A DNA stretch of 64,000 nucleotides from Cellvibrionaceae bacterium (GTDB lineage Bacteria > Pseudomonadota > Gammaproteobacteria > Pseudomonadales > Cellvibrionaceae): NCBI GenBank assembly GCA_021151695.1, contig JAGKWU010000009.1:62001-126000 (forward strand), given 5' to 3'. Both the position numbers and the translations under genes were made by a program. This document shows, piece after piece, positions 7,706-15,996 of the stretch (the first letter of the stretch is position 1; each line of letters opens with the position of its first letter). The notes under the pieces are model-generated. The model had not been told where the DNA came from and did no database searches. It saw only the letters and a list, made by a program, of their open reading frames with translations.

Positions 7706-9763
7706 GTGTCCAGCGCCTACTTTAACCGCGAACTCAGCCTGCTCGAATTCAACAAGCGTGTGCTCTACCAGGCTTACAACAAGAGTTTGCCGCTGATGGA
7801 GCGTCTGCGCTTCCTGTGCATTTTTTCAACAAACCTCGATGAGTTTTTTGAAGTGCGTGTGGGTGGATTAGTTGAGCGCCTTGAGCTGCCCACCAAATCC
7901 CCGCTGGGTCCTGATGGCCTCACCGAAATGCAAACGCTGGAAGAAATCGCCCAGCGCGCTCACTCGCTCGTCAATGAGCAATACCAAATTCTCAATCAGG
8001 AAATTCTGCCCACACTGCGCGAAGCCGGCATTCGCGTTTTGCGCCGCGATGAATGGACACCAGAGCAGATCCAATACTTAAAAAATCATTTCACGTCGGA
8101 AGTGCTACCCGTGCTCAGCCCCATAGGCCTGGACCCGGCGCATCCCTTCCCGCGCATTCTCAATAAAAGCCTCAACTTTATCGTTAAGCTGGATGGCAAA
8201 GATGCGTTCGGACGCAGCTCTGGTCGCGCCATTGTGCAGGTGCCGCGCTCGCTACCGCACATTATCGAATTGCCCATGGAGCTCACCACTCACTGCCGCG
8301 AATTCGTTTTTATTTCCTCCATCATCCATTTCTTTATGGCGGAAATTTTTGTCGGCATGACGGTGATCGACAGCTATCAATTCCGCCTCACACGCAACTC
8401 GGATATTTTCCTCGATGAAGAGGAAACCGAGGATTTATTGCGCGCGGTGCAAGGTGAATTAGCCTATCGCCAATACGGCGACGAAGTGCGTTTGGAAGTG
8501 TCCGATACCTGCCCGAATGAATTGGTGCAATTCCTGTTGGAGCGCTGCGAACTTAAGGAGCGCGCACTCTACAACATTAATGGCCCAGTCAACCTTAATC
8601 GCTACAGCGATTTATTTGAGTTAATAAAAAATAGCGAACTCTATTTCCGCCCCTTTGAGCAGGCAATGCCCAAGTTGCCCAGGCGTACCAATAGCTATTT
8701 TGAAATTCTGCAGAAGCAAGACATATTGCTCCATCATCCCTTTGACTCATTTCAAGGTGTAGTGGATTTTCTGCGTGAAGCGGCAAGCGATCCCCACGTC
8801 CTCGCAATTAAGCAAACGCTTTACCGTACCGGTTCCAATTCGCCCATCGTTGATGCACTGGTTGCCGCCGCTAAAGCCGGTAAAGAAGTGACCGCCATTG
8901 TCGAGTTGCGCGCGCGTTTCGACGAAGAGCAAAACGTAGCACTCGCCGAACGCTTACAGCGTTTTGGTATTCACGTAATTTATGGCGTTGTAGGTTTTAA
9001 AACCCACGCCAAAATGTTGCTGATTGCGCGACGTGAAGCGGGCAAGTTGCATTATTACGTGCACGTAGGAACAGGTAACTATCATCCCAAAACCAGTAAG
9101 CTCTACACCGACTATGGTTTGATAACCTCGGATAAGGAAATTGGTGATGATGTTTATCGTATCTTCCTGCAACTAAGCAGCATGGGCAAAGCCTCCAAAA
9201 TGGAAGCGCTTATGTATGCACCTTTTACCCTGCATCGCGGCTTGGTCAAACGCATACGCACCGAGCGCGAAAATGCCGAGCACGGCAGGCCTTCGCGTAT
9301 TATCGCCAAGATGAATGCGCTCTACGATGAAGAGTTGGTAAATGAGCTGTATGCCGCCTCACGTGCAGGTGTGCAAATTGATTTGATTATTCGCGGTGTT
9401 TGCCAGCTTCGTCCAGGAATTGAAGGCTTGTCGGAAAATATTCGTGTTCGCTCTATTATCGGCCGCTTCCTCGAACATACTCGCGTATTTTATTTTGAAA
9501 ATAATGGCGCACCGGAATTGCTCTGCTCCAGCGCTGACTGGATGACTCGCAATATGTTCCATCGCGTGGAAATTTGTTTCCCAATCAAACACAAGCGTAT
9601 TCGCGATCGTCTTATTGAAGATCTGAATCTCTATCTCTCCGACAATACTCACGCCTGGATTTTGCAAAACGATGGGACTTACAAGCTCACCAGCCCCGAG
9701 GCCGATGATATAGAAATTGATGCACAGGGAATTTTGCTTGATCGTTGGACATCACGTCACTGA
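7706..9763 (+). CDS. ppk1: Polyphosphate kinase 1
   Basis: This enzyme polymerises the gamma phosphate of ATP into polyphosphate, reversibly, by way of a phospho-histidine. At 685 residues it has the usual length. It begins SSAYFNRELSLLEFNKRVL (N domain) with STNLDEFFEVRVGG, then carries IKQTLYRTG, the catalytic-His segment FKTHAKMLLIARRE and the second conserved segment HVGTGNYHPKTSKLYTDYG. The frame opens at a TTG at 7694, but the GTG at 7706 sits seven bases after GAGG and matches the family N-terminus. It lies behind tandem Pho boxes, so phosphate starvation should induce it, and it converges with ppx, which degrades the product. Confidence 0.97.
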   Translation: MSSAYFNRELSLLEFNKRVLYQAYNKSLPLMERLRFLCIFSTNLDEFFEVRVGGLVERLELPTKSPLGPDGLTEMQTLEEIAQRAHSLVNEQYQILNQEILPTLREAGIRVLRRDEWTPEQIQYLKNHFTSEVLPVLSPIGLDPAHPFPRILNKSLNFIVKLDGKDAFGRSSGRAIVQVPRSLPHIIELPMELTTHCREFVFISSIIHFFMAEIFVGMTVIDSYQFRLTRNSDIFLDEEETEDLLRAVQGELAYRQYGDEVRLEVSDTCPNELVQFLLERCELKERALYNINGPVNLNRYSDLFELIKNSELYFRPFEQAMPKLPRRTNSYFEILQKQDILLHHPFDSFQGVVDFLREAASDPHVLAIKQTLYRTGSNSPIVDALVAAAKAGKEVTAIVELRARFDEEQNVALAERLQRFGIHVIYGVVGFKTHAKMLLIARREAGKLHYYVHVGTGNYHPKTSKLYTDYGLITSDKEIGDDVYRIFLQLSSMGKASKMEALMYAPFTLHRGLVKRIRTERENAEHGRPSRIIAKMNALYDEELVNELYAASRAGVQIDLIIRGVCQLRPGIEGLSENIRVRSIIGRFLEHTRVFYFENNGAPELLCSSADWMTRNMFHRVEICFPIKHKRIRDRLIEDLNLYLSDNTHAWILQNDGTYKLTSPEADDIEIDAQGILLDRWTSRH

Positions 9764-9791
9764 TTCAATTTTTTGTGTTTTTATTTTACCT

Positions 9792-9817
9792 ACAATGCCA
9801 GCTAATGCTGGCATTGT
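9792..9817 (+). terminator. Hairpin terminator between ppk and ppx
   Basis: ACAATGCCAGC (9792-9802) and GCTGGCATTGT (9807-9817) form a perfect 11-bp stem with a TAAT loop between the two convergent genes. It is followed by TGTTTATAC on the plus strand, so it most likely ends ppk; being symmetrical it may also serve ppx. Confidence 0.75.
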
Positions 9818-9820
9818 TGT

Positions 9821-11320
9821 TTATACAAGTTCCAGGCTGTAACCAATATCGTCGAGATGACGCATCTCTGTTTCCAGATCGGCATTGGTAAGCGGATGCT
9901 GTTCAAGCCAGGTAGAAGAAATTGCCAATCGAATTTTTCGCTTGGTGACGCTCAGTTGCATGGGCGGCAGACCTTCCGATTTTTTCCCGCGATGGAAAAT
10001 CACTGCCATTCGCAACAGGATTGCAAGATGCACCAGATCATCATTGCCGGGTGGAAATTGTTTTAGCGGGAAGCGCTTGCGGTGCGCGAGCACTAAAGCA
10101 GCCAGATGCGTTTGCTCAACGCGCGAGCAACCGGCGAGGTCTACATGCTGCACAACGTACGCGCTGTGTTTGTGATAATCGTTGTGCGCAATATCCAAAC
10201 CCACTGAATAGAGCCGGGCAGCCCAACCGAGTAGCTTTGCTGCTTCCTGGTTATTTAAATCCCAAGCGTCGGCAACTTGCTCCAACAGTCTCAACGCGGT
10301 GGCTTCGACCACCTTAGCTTTTTCAAGATTAACGTGAAATCGCGATGCTAAAGCATCGACACTCCCTTGGCGAATATCATGGTTTTCCAGACGCCCTTTT
10401 AAATCGAATAACAGACCTTCGCGCAGCGCCCATTCAGCGGCCATCATCTCGTTGAGATGCAGGCTTTCAAATACGGATAGCAATACAATAACGCCACCTA
10501 AAAACACTGGCTGGCGATCTTCCGAGAGTCCGGGAATTTTTAATGAAGTACTGCCATGACGACGATAGAGGTCAACGATTCGCTCGAGATAGGCCAAGCG
10601 GATTTCACCCTGGCTCCAGCCGGCAGCAACACACACCTTTGCAACTGCTTTAATCGTGCCCGAAGCGCCGAGCACCTGGTTCCAACCCTGTTGTAAAAAC
10701 TCTTCTGTTACTGGCGCCAGTTCTTGCAAACAGGCGATGCGGGCACGACTGATATTTCTGTCATTGACCTCGCCATCCAGAAAGAATTTTTTGGTGATGG
10801 CAACGCAGCCCATGTTCAAACTTTCTTTGATCAGCGGCGACATACCCTCGCCTACGATCACTTCCGTACTGCCACCACCGATATCCATCACCAGGCGCTT
10901 GCCTTCTTTCGGCGCTATACAGTGGGCGACGCCGAGATAAATTAAACGCGCTTCTTCATCACCCGAAATAATTTCTACCGGATGTCCGAGGCGCTGTTGC
11001 GCGTCCGCTAAAAATTGCGTGGAATCATTAATACTGCGCAGGGTTTTGGTGCCGACAATACGCACACTGCGCGAGGGATATTCACGCAAGCGCTCGCCAA
11101 ACTTTTCCAGGCAATTAAGCGCGCGAATCCGCGCATCTTCACTGAGAGAACCATCGCTACCCAAACCCCAACCCATGCGTACCGGGTCACGCAAACGGTC
11201 GAGCACTACCAATTGGTCGTTATCCCATTTGGCAATAATCATGTGGAAGCTGTTGGAGCCTAAATCAATCGCGGCTATGTGGCTGGTGCTGGAAGTATCC
11301 AGGCGAGAAAGGTTGAACAT
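9821..11320 (-). CDS. ppx: Exopolyphosphatase (Ppx/GppA family)
   Basis: A 499-residue ASKHA-fold phosphatase that releases orthophosphate from the ends of polyphosphate chains. The two nucleotide/phosphate-binding loops are visible: AIDLGSNSFHMIIAKW near residues 18-33 and RLVMDIGGGSTEVIVGEG near 140. The catalytic Glu region and the LGASGTIKAVAKV segment follow, and the C-terminal 190 residues form the HD-like domain of full-length Ppx (WAARLYSVGLDIAHNDYHKH). The length fits Ppx rather than the short Ppx1 form. The ATG has AGGTG about ten bases upstream. It lies downstream of secB on the same strand, separated by a terminator, and converges with ppk, so synthesis and degradation of polyphosphate sit side by side but under separate promoters. 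Confidence 0.95.
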   Translation of the reverse strand: MFNLSRLDTSSTSHIAAIDLGSNSFHMIIAKWDNDQLVVLDRLRDPVRMGWGLGSDGSLSEDARIRALNCLEKFGERLREYPSRSVRIVGTKTLRSINDSTQFLADAQQRLGHPVEIISGDEEARLIYLGVAHCIAPKEGKRLVMDIGGGSTEVIVGEGMSPLIKESLNMGCVAITKKFFLDGEVNDRNISRARIACLQELAPVTEEFLQQGWNQVLGASGTIKAVAKVCVAAGWSQGEIRLAYLERIVDLYRRHGSTSLKIPGLSEDRQPVFLGGVIVLLSVFESLHLNEMMAAEWALREGLLFDLKGRLENHDIRQGSVDALASRFHVNLEKAKVVEATALRLLEQVADAWDLNNQEAAKLLGWAARLYSVGLDIAHNDYHKHSAYVVQHVDLAGCSRVEQTHLAALVLAHRKRFPLKQFPPGNDDLVHLAILLRMAVIFHRGKKSEGLPPMQLSVTKRKIRLAISSTWLEQHPLTNADLETEMRHLDDIGYSLELV

Positions 11321-11340
11321 CGACTTTTACACCTGATAAA

Positions 11341-11369
11341 AAATTTGCCCGGACAAGCCGGGCAAATTT
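11341..11369 (-). terminator. Rho-independent terminator after secB
   Basis: AAATTTGCCCGG (11341-11352) and CCGGGCAAATTT (11358-11369) form a perfect 12-bp stem with loop ACAAG. On the minus strand it begins seven bases after the secB stop and runs into TTTTTT, so it should end the rhodanese-grxC-secB transcript just before ppx. Confidence 0.9.
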
Positions 11370-11375
11370 GCGATC

Positions 11376-11891
11376 TTAGTTGAGGCTTGCGGCTGCTTCT
11401 TCAGTTTTTTCCGCTCCGCCTTCGGATTGTTGCTGGGCCATCATTACGGCCTGGGCAAACACGGCATCGAAGTTGATGGGTGCCAACATCAGCGGAGGGA
11501 AACCACCGCGAGTCAACAAGCTGTCGATAGTTTCACGCGCATAGGGGAAAAGAATTTGTGGGCACAGTGTGTTGATTGCATGGCTCAATTGGATACCGTC
11601 GATGCCATTGATAGCAAACAAACCTGCTTGTTTTACTTCAACCAGAAACACTACTTTGTTATCGATGCGAGCAGTGATAGTAAGCAGCAATACAACTTCA
11701 AATAAACCATCTTCAACAGGAGTAACCTGAATGTTCAGATCCTGTTGTACCGCTGGCTTCCAGGCTTTGGTGAAAGCTTCCAAACCACTGGGGGTTTCAA
11801 AGGAAATATCTTTCAAATAAATTTTTTGAATCGCGAAACCTGCCTGCGCTGGTTGCTCCGGGTTGGCCGCGGAAGTGTTTTCTTCAGTCAT
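11376..11891 (-). CDS. secB: Protein-export chaperone SecB
   Basis: The 171-residue protein keeps preproteins unfolded and hands them to SecA at the membrane; it works as a tetramer in the cytoplasm. Family hallmarks are IQKIYLKDISFETP near the N-terminus, LTITARIDNKVVFLVEVKQAG, and the C-terminal SecA-binding and tetramer segment LFPYARETIDSLLTRGGFPPLMLAPINFDA. The tail is short and rich in Glu, Gly and Ala, as usual. It follows grxC after a 21-bp gap and precedes a strong terminator. The grxC-secB pairing is common in gammaproteobacteria (in E. coli, secB-grxC-yibN), which supports all three calls. Confidence 0.97.
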   Translation of the reverse strand: MTEENTSAANPEQPAQAGFAIQKIYLKDISFETPSGLEAFTKAWKPAVQQDLNIQVTPVEDGLFEVVLLLTITARIDNKVVFLVEVKQAGLFAINGIDGIQLSHAINTLCPQILFPYARETIDSLLTRGGFPPLMLAPINFDAVFAQAVMMAQQQSEGGAEKTEEAAASLN

Positions 11892-11912
11892 CTTGTGTCT
11901 CTTAATTTGCTA

Positions 11913-12170
11913 CTAGTTATTGTGTAAAAGCCCGTCGAGCTTACCCTGTTTATCCAGCGCCCACAAATCGGTAAAACCACCTACATGCAGGTCACCTATC
12001 CAGATTTGCGGCACAGTTCTCTGACCGCTTTTTTGCATCATTTCACTGCGCAAATGGGGCTGCTGATCGACCCGAATTTCTTCCACGCTAACACCTTTTT
12101 GCGCAAGCAATTTTTTGGCGTTGACGCAATAAGGACAAACTGCCGTGGTGTACATTAAAACGCGAGCCAT
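11913..12170 (-). CDS. grxC: Glutaredoxin 3
   Basis: An 85-residue thioredoxin-fold disulfide reductase that uses glutathione. The dithiol active site is CPYC within MYTTAVCPYCVNAKKLL at residues 6-22. The glutathione-binding features follow: the cis-Pro segment GQRTVPQIWIGDLHVGGF and the downstream GGFTDLWAL. The length is that of GrxC. It is the middle gene of a rhodanese-grxC-secB operon, with 41 bp to the upstream rhodanese stop and 21 bp to secB. The enzyme acts in the cytoplasm; nothing unusual was seen. Confidence 0.96.
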   Translation of the reverse strand: MARVLMYTTAVCPYCVNAKKLLAQKGVSVEEIRVDQQPHLRSEMMQKSGQRTVPQIWIGDLHVGGFTDLWALDKQGKLDGLLHNN

Positions 12171-12211
12171 AAATACCTCAACACCCTATCACTTTGTGTT
12201 TTTGGAACACC

Positions 12212-12622
12212 TTATTTGCCCTTAACCAGCGGCAAACTTTGGTTTTGCCACTCGCTAACACCACCTGAAAGCCTTCTTACCGTAAAACCTTCTTTCACGA
12301 GCTGGCGTCCCGCTGTGCCAGAATACTGGCCAATCTTGTCTACTATGATAATGGTTTTGCTTTTGTATTTTTCAAGGGTGGCCAGATCGCTTGTGATGCG
12401 CTCATAGGGAATGTTGAGAGCATCTACTATATGGCCTGCTTTAAATTCCGCCGCTGGACGTATATCTACTACCTGGGCGTTACCTGCATTCACCAGGCTA
12501 GTAAGTTCATGGGGCGAAACGGGAAGGCCGCTTTTAGAGCGATCCAACAAGCTATAGGCAATCGCCAAAGCGCTCAGTAGCGCCACCAAGATCCACTCTT
12601 GCACTAAAAAATCGATAAACAC
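12212..12622 (-). CDS. Rhodanese-like domain protein, catalytic Cys absent (YibN-like)
   Basis: The preferred start is the GTG at 12622 (VFIDFLVQEWILVALL), preceded by AAAGGTG; the frame stays open to an ATG at 12676, but the resulting extra 18 residues do not look like the family. It then has a single membrane anchor (residues about 8-25) and a cytoplasmic rhodanese domain with VVDIRPAAEFKAGHIVDALNIP and the terminal LSGGVSEWQNQSLPLV. Where active sulfurtransferases have CRxGxxS, this protein has VDKIGQYSGTA: Asp replaces the catalytic Cys, so thiosulfate sulfurtransferase activity is unlikely. Its place before grxC-secB matches E. coli YibN, a membrane rhodanese-like protein tied to the protein-export neighbourhood. 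Confidence 0.88.
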   Translation of the reverse strand: MFIDFLVQEWILVALLSALAIAYSLLDRSKSGLPVSPHELTSLVNAGNAQVVDIRPAAEFKAGHIVDALNIPYERITSDLATLEKYKSKTIIIVDKIGQYSGTAGRQLVKEGFTVRRLSGGVSEWQNQSLPLVKGK

Positions 12623-12735
12623 GCTGACACCTTTAATCTGTTGGACAAACCATACCTTTCGCAGGTTTGCCGGCATTATACACGGTCAGCCAGACGCCAA
12701 ACCGCACCCTGGCCTATTTTTACAGCTCACAAAAA

Positions 12736-12759
12736 AAATGCCCGCAAGTGCGGGCATTT
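12736..12759 (-). terminator. Rho-independent terminator of the tonB-exbBDD-TPR operon
   Basis: AAATGCCCGCA (12736-12746) and TGCGGGCATTT (12749-12759) pair perfectly. On the minus strand the stem starts 18 bases after the TPR gene stop and ends in eight T residues (complement of 12731-12738). Confidence 0.92.
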
Positions 12760-12777
12760 TTCGAGTCTACAACAGAA

Positions 12778-14031
12778 TTACTTCTTGGCGTAGATCAACC
12801 ACAAATGGGCCAAACGAGCCAAATTGGAAGATTCAGATACTTTCTGGAAAGCCTTGATTGCTTCAGCCTTGTTGCCAAGGTTTACATAAGCAGCACCCAG
12901 ACGTACATAAGACTCGTCTGGTGCTTTCAAGCCACCTTTAGCGATAGCGGCCTGGATGGCAGCGACAGCTTTATCATTTTGACCATGACCAAGGTAAGCA
13001 GCGCCAATTTTAGCCAACGCTTCAGCGTTACCTTTAGCTTGAGCTTCTTTGGCTGAACCATCGAGGCTAGCCAAGTCAGCTGCAGCATCCGCCTTGGCGC
13101 GGTTTAACAAGCGAGTTGTGCGCTCGTCAGACTTAACAACACCAGTGGACAAACCAGTCTCCAGAGCTGATTTAGCGTCACCCGGAGTGGTCATTGCCAA
13201 TGACAGTTCAGTCATTTGTTTGAAGTCGTCTTCGGTCATAATACCCAGAGTTTTCTTGAGACGATAAATTTCAATGGTCTCACGCTCTGAGTAGCTGGCT
13301 GCATTCGCCAGGTATTTGAAAATATCTTTCCAGTATTGTTGGGATGGGTAGTAGGCCAACAGATCTTCCAGAGTACCCACCAAGCCGGCTTTGTCATCTT
13401 GTTTGTACTGGCTGCTCATCAGCAGTTCCAGCCAGATTTTATCCGGCGTCTTTTTGGCTTGTTCGGCTTGCTTAATCAACTTGCTTGCATAAGCTGCTGA
13501 TTGCTTGTAATCGCCTTTCAAATAATAAGCCTGAGCAATTTGCTGCAATACATCAGTATTAGCACCAGCTTCTTTTACGTAGCGCTCGGCAAACTGAATA
13601 GACTTGTCATAGTCTTTCTGTTGGAACGCCGCTTGGGAAATTACCAATACTTTCGCAGCAATTTGATCCGCTGGAATCTGGTTTGCAGCCAGCATGGTTT
13701 CGTAAATTTTTGCTGCACCAACATAATCTCGCATTTGCGCCAGGCAGTATGCTTTCATTTCGTTGGTTACGGATTCTTCGTAAGCAGATTTACCTTGAAC
13801 GGGTACAACTTTATCGTTGATAACCGCCAGTGCTTCTTTCCACTTCTTCTCGCCCATCAACGCTTGGGCTTCACCCAATGGCTTCATTTTTGCGCTTAAT
13901 TTTTGGCCCTTTTCAGCAGCGGCCATGGCAGCAGGAGCCAATACTGCGGTAACCGTAGTTACGCCTGCTGACAACGCAAGAACAACAGACAGCGATTTCG
14001 CTACACCAGAAAAATATTTTTTAACACACAT
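12778..14031 (-). CDS. Periplasmic TPR protein of the TonB-ExbB-ExbD-ExbD operon
   Basis: From the ATG at 14031 (MCVKKYFSGVAKSLSVVL) the protein has 417 residues, with a signal peptide that ends near APAAMAA. The frame extends five codons further to 14046, which adds nothing like a family N-terminus. The mature part is helical with tetratricopeptide-like units, for example DYVGAAKIYETMLAANQIPADQ, and two good TPRs at the C-terminus (GAAYLGHGQNDKAVAAIQ and GAAYVNLGNKAEAIKAFQ). It is the last gene of the operon, 57 bp after exbD2 and just before a strong terminator. TPR partners of this type accompany TonB/ExbBD systems in several marine and polysaccharide-degrading gammaproteobacteria; a structural role at the periplasmic side is inferred. 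Confidence 0.85.
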   Translation of the reverse strand: MCVKKYFSGVAKSLSVVLALSAGVTTVTAVLAPAAMAAAEKGQKLSAKMKPLGEAQALMGEKKWKEALAVINDKVVPVQGKSAYEESVTNEMKAYCLAQMRDYVGAAKIYETMLAANQIPADQIAAKVLVISQAAFQQKDYDKSIQFAERYVKEAGANTDVLQQIAQAYYLKGDYKQSAAYASKLIKQAEQAKKTPDKIWLELLMSSQYKQDDKAGLVGTLEDLLAYYPSQQYWKDIFKYLANAASYSERETIEIYRLKKTLGIMTEDDFKQMTELSLAMTTPGDAKSALETGLSTGVVKSDERTTRLLNRAKADAAADLASLDGSAKEAQAKGNAEALAKIGAAYLGHGQNDKAVAAIQAAIAKGGLKAPDESYVRLGAAYVNLGNKAEAIKAFQKVSESSNLARLAHLWLIYAKK

Positions 14032-14088
14032 AACTATGATTACCAATTACAGCGTTTTAAAGACCTAACAATGAAAAAACGCTGGAGA

Positions 14089-14508
14089 TTACTCCAGCGC
14101 TTCATTACCTATGATACCGATGTTAGTTACACCCAGGCGCTGGGCCGTAGCCAATACCTTAGCAACCATGTCGTACTTTGCTAATTTATTTGGCTTAAGG
14201 TGTATCTCTGATTTCGGCACTCTCACCGCTTCAGCTGAGAGATAACCTTTCAGTACCTCTACATCGTCCACTTTGTTGTTGTTCCAATAAACCGAACCGT
14301 CAAAGTCAATCAGGATTTCTACCACTGGAGGTGGCTCGAGCGGTGGCGGATTGTTGGTCACTGGCATATCCAGTTTCACCGCATGGGTTACTGGTGGCAG
14401 CGACATAATCAGCATTACGATAAGTACAAGCATCAAGTCGATCAGCGGGGTAGTGTTCACCTCCACCATTACATCGCCTTCGCCTGAACCTCCTACATTC
14501 ATACCCAT
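14089..14508 (-). CDS. exbD2: Biopolymer transport protein ExbD (second copy)
   Basis: A 139-residue ExbD/TolR protein. It has a short cytoplasmic N-terminus, one membrane segment (about 20-42) and a periplasmic domain. The membrane segment starts VNTTPLIDLMLVLIVMLIM, with the essential membrane Asp of the family in PLID. It begins 17 bp after the first exbD and is clearly diverged from it (a different periplasmic domain with PPPLEPPPVVEI), so it is not a recent duplication. ExbD with ExbB forms the proton channel that powers TonB. Two different ExbD subunits in one operon are known from Xanthomonas-type systems. Confidence 0.93.
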   Translation of the reverse strand: MGMNVGGSGEGDVMVEVNTTPLIDLMLVLIVMLIMSLPPVTHAVKLDMPVTNNPPPLEPPPVVEILIDFDGSVYWNNNKVDDVEVLKGYLSAEAVRVPKSEIHLKPNKLAKYDMVAKVLATAQRLGVTNIGIIGNEALE

Positions 14509-14525
14509 GATGAATACCTTTTAGA

Positions 14526-14957
14526 TTAAAGCGTGTTGTCGTTTCTTGGCAGGCTCAGGAAGCCTACGCGAACGATGCCGACTTTTTGAACATAATTTAC
14601 AACACGACCTACGTGCTCATAGCGAGTGTTTTTGTCACCGCGAATATGCACTTCTGGTTGTGGTGAGCGGCGAGCTTCAACTTTTAATCTGCTTAAAAGT
14701 TCTTCTTTGGAAGACAGCAGCTCGGGACCCCAGTAATACAGGCCCTCGGTATCAACTGTGATAACTATGTCCTTCGGCTTACTCTGCGTAACTACGTTTT
14801 CTACGTTTGGCAGAGCAACTTTTTTGACCTTGGCAACCACAGGAACGGCGATCAGGAATACGATCAGCAATACCAGCATAACGTCCACCAGTGGGGTGGT
14901 GTTAATCGTGGAATTTAACTGCTCTTCACCCTCGCCGGATGAAATGTTCATTCCCAT
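14526..14957 (-). CDS. exbD1: Biopolymer transport protein ExbD (first copy)
   Basis: A 143-residue ExbD/TolR family protein that follows exbB after 89 bp. The N-terminal cytoplasmic tail MGMNISSGEGEEQLN is followed by the membrane helix with INTTPLVDVMLVLLIVFLI, carrying the conserved Asp of PLVD. The periplasmic half contains VTVDTEGLYYWG and VHIRGDKNTRYEHVGRVVNY, the usual conserved end of the family. The N-termini of both ExbD copies share MGMN, which suggests a common origin. With ExbB it should form the motor complex for outer-membrane TonB-dependent uptake. Confidence 0.94.
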   Translation of the reverse strand: MGMNISSGEGEEQLNSTINTTPLVDVMLVLLIVFLIAVPVVAKVKKVALPNVENVVTQSKPKDIVITVDTEGLYYWGPELLSSKEELLSRLKVEARRSPQPEVHIRGDKNTRYEHVGRVVNYVQKVGIVRVGFLSLPRNDNTL

Positions 14958-15046
14958 TTTTTACTACCTCAAATCAGGTTTTTACGTATGGCAAGGCACT
15001 CGCTTAAAATCAAATGCCAAGCCATCAGGTATTAAAAAATCAGGAA

Positions 15047-15916
15047 TTACTTGTCGCCGCCATGCACACCAACAACCAGGTAGGCGTGAACGTCAGCAGC
15101 AAAATTATTCAGAGATTCAACGGCAACTTTGTTACGACGGATCAACCAGTTGTAGAAGAATACTGCAGGGATTGCTACACCCAGACCGATCGCGGTCATG
15201 ATCAGAGCTTCACCCACTGGGCCGGCTACTTTAGCAATGTCCGCTTGGCCTGACGCAGCGATAGAAATCAGTGCGTGGTAAATACCCCATACGGTACCCA
15301 ACAAACCTACGAACGGAGAAGCAGAAGCAACAGTTGCCAATACCGCCATACCAACTTGCAGATCAGCGGTAACGTTAGTTACAGAACGTTGGATTGACAT
15401 GCTCACCCAAGATTCCAAATCGATCTTGTCGGTCAACTTACCATCGTGGTGCTTAACTGCTTTGATACCGTCTTCAGCGATAGTGCGGAAAGCGCTGTCT
15501 GCTTTCAGGGAGCTAACACCCTCTTGCAATGACTTGGCATCCCAAACACGACGAGCTTCTTTTGCTTGCTTATAAATTGCTGATTGAGTGAGCAATTTAA
15601 CTGCTGTGATGTACCAGGTAGCAGCTGACATGATGCACATCAGAATCAGGATAGTTCTTGAGAAGTAATCTGGAACACCATTTGGACCCGCCCACAAAGC
15701 AGCAAGACCCAAGTTATCTGCAACTTTGGTTTGAGCTTCTGCTTTATCGATAATGTTTGCGTCAGCGTGAGCTGAGGATGATGCAGCTTCAGGTGCAGCA
15801 GCTTCGGTAGCTGGTGCAGCAGCTGGATCAGCCGCTGGAGTTTCTTGCGCGAATACGAAATGCTGGCCACCAAGCGCCAACGCCAAAACTAATACTGATG
15901 TAATTTTCTTTAACAT
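15047..15916 (-). CDS. exbB: ExbB/TolQ/MotA family proton channel protein
   Basis: A 289-residue inner-membrane protein. Residues 1-23 are a cleavable signal peptide (ALALGGQHFVFA), followed by an Ala/Glu-rich periplasmic stretch of about 60 residues. Then come the three membrane helices of the family, near 90-110, 195-215 and 235-260, with the conserved signature ASASPFVGLLGTVWGIYHAL and VGEALIMTAIGLGVAIPAV. The N-terminal extension with a signal peptide is typical of long ExbB proteins such as those of Pseudomonas and Xanthomonas. It lies between tonB and two exbD genes and should be the core of the TonB energising complex. Confidence 0.95.
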   Translation of the reverse strand: MLKKITSVLVLALALGGQHFVFAQETPAADPAAAPATEAAAPEAASSSAHADANIIDKAEAQTKVADNLGLAALWAGPNGVPDYFSRTILILMCIMSAATWYITAVKLLTQSAIYKQAKEARRVWDAKSLQEGVSSLKADSAFRTIAEDGIKAVKHHDGKLTDKIDLESWVSMSIQRSVTNVTADLQVGMAVLATVASASPFVGLLGTVWGIYHALISIAASGQADIAKVAGPVGEALIMTAIGLGVAIPAVFFYNWLIRRNKVAVESLNNFAADVHAYLVVGVHGGDK

Positions 15917-15996
15917 TTTTCTAACCCTGCAGTTAACGTAAAATTAAAAGATCTATTTTTTAATGAATGATTGCGCCGAAAGCTTGAGAGAAACTC

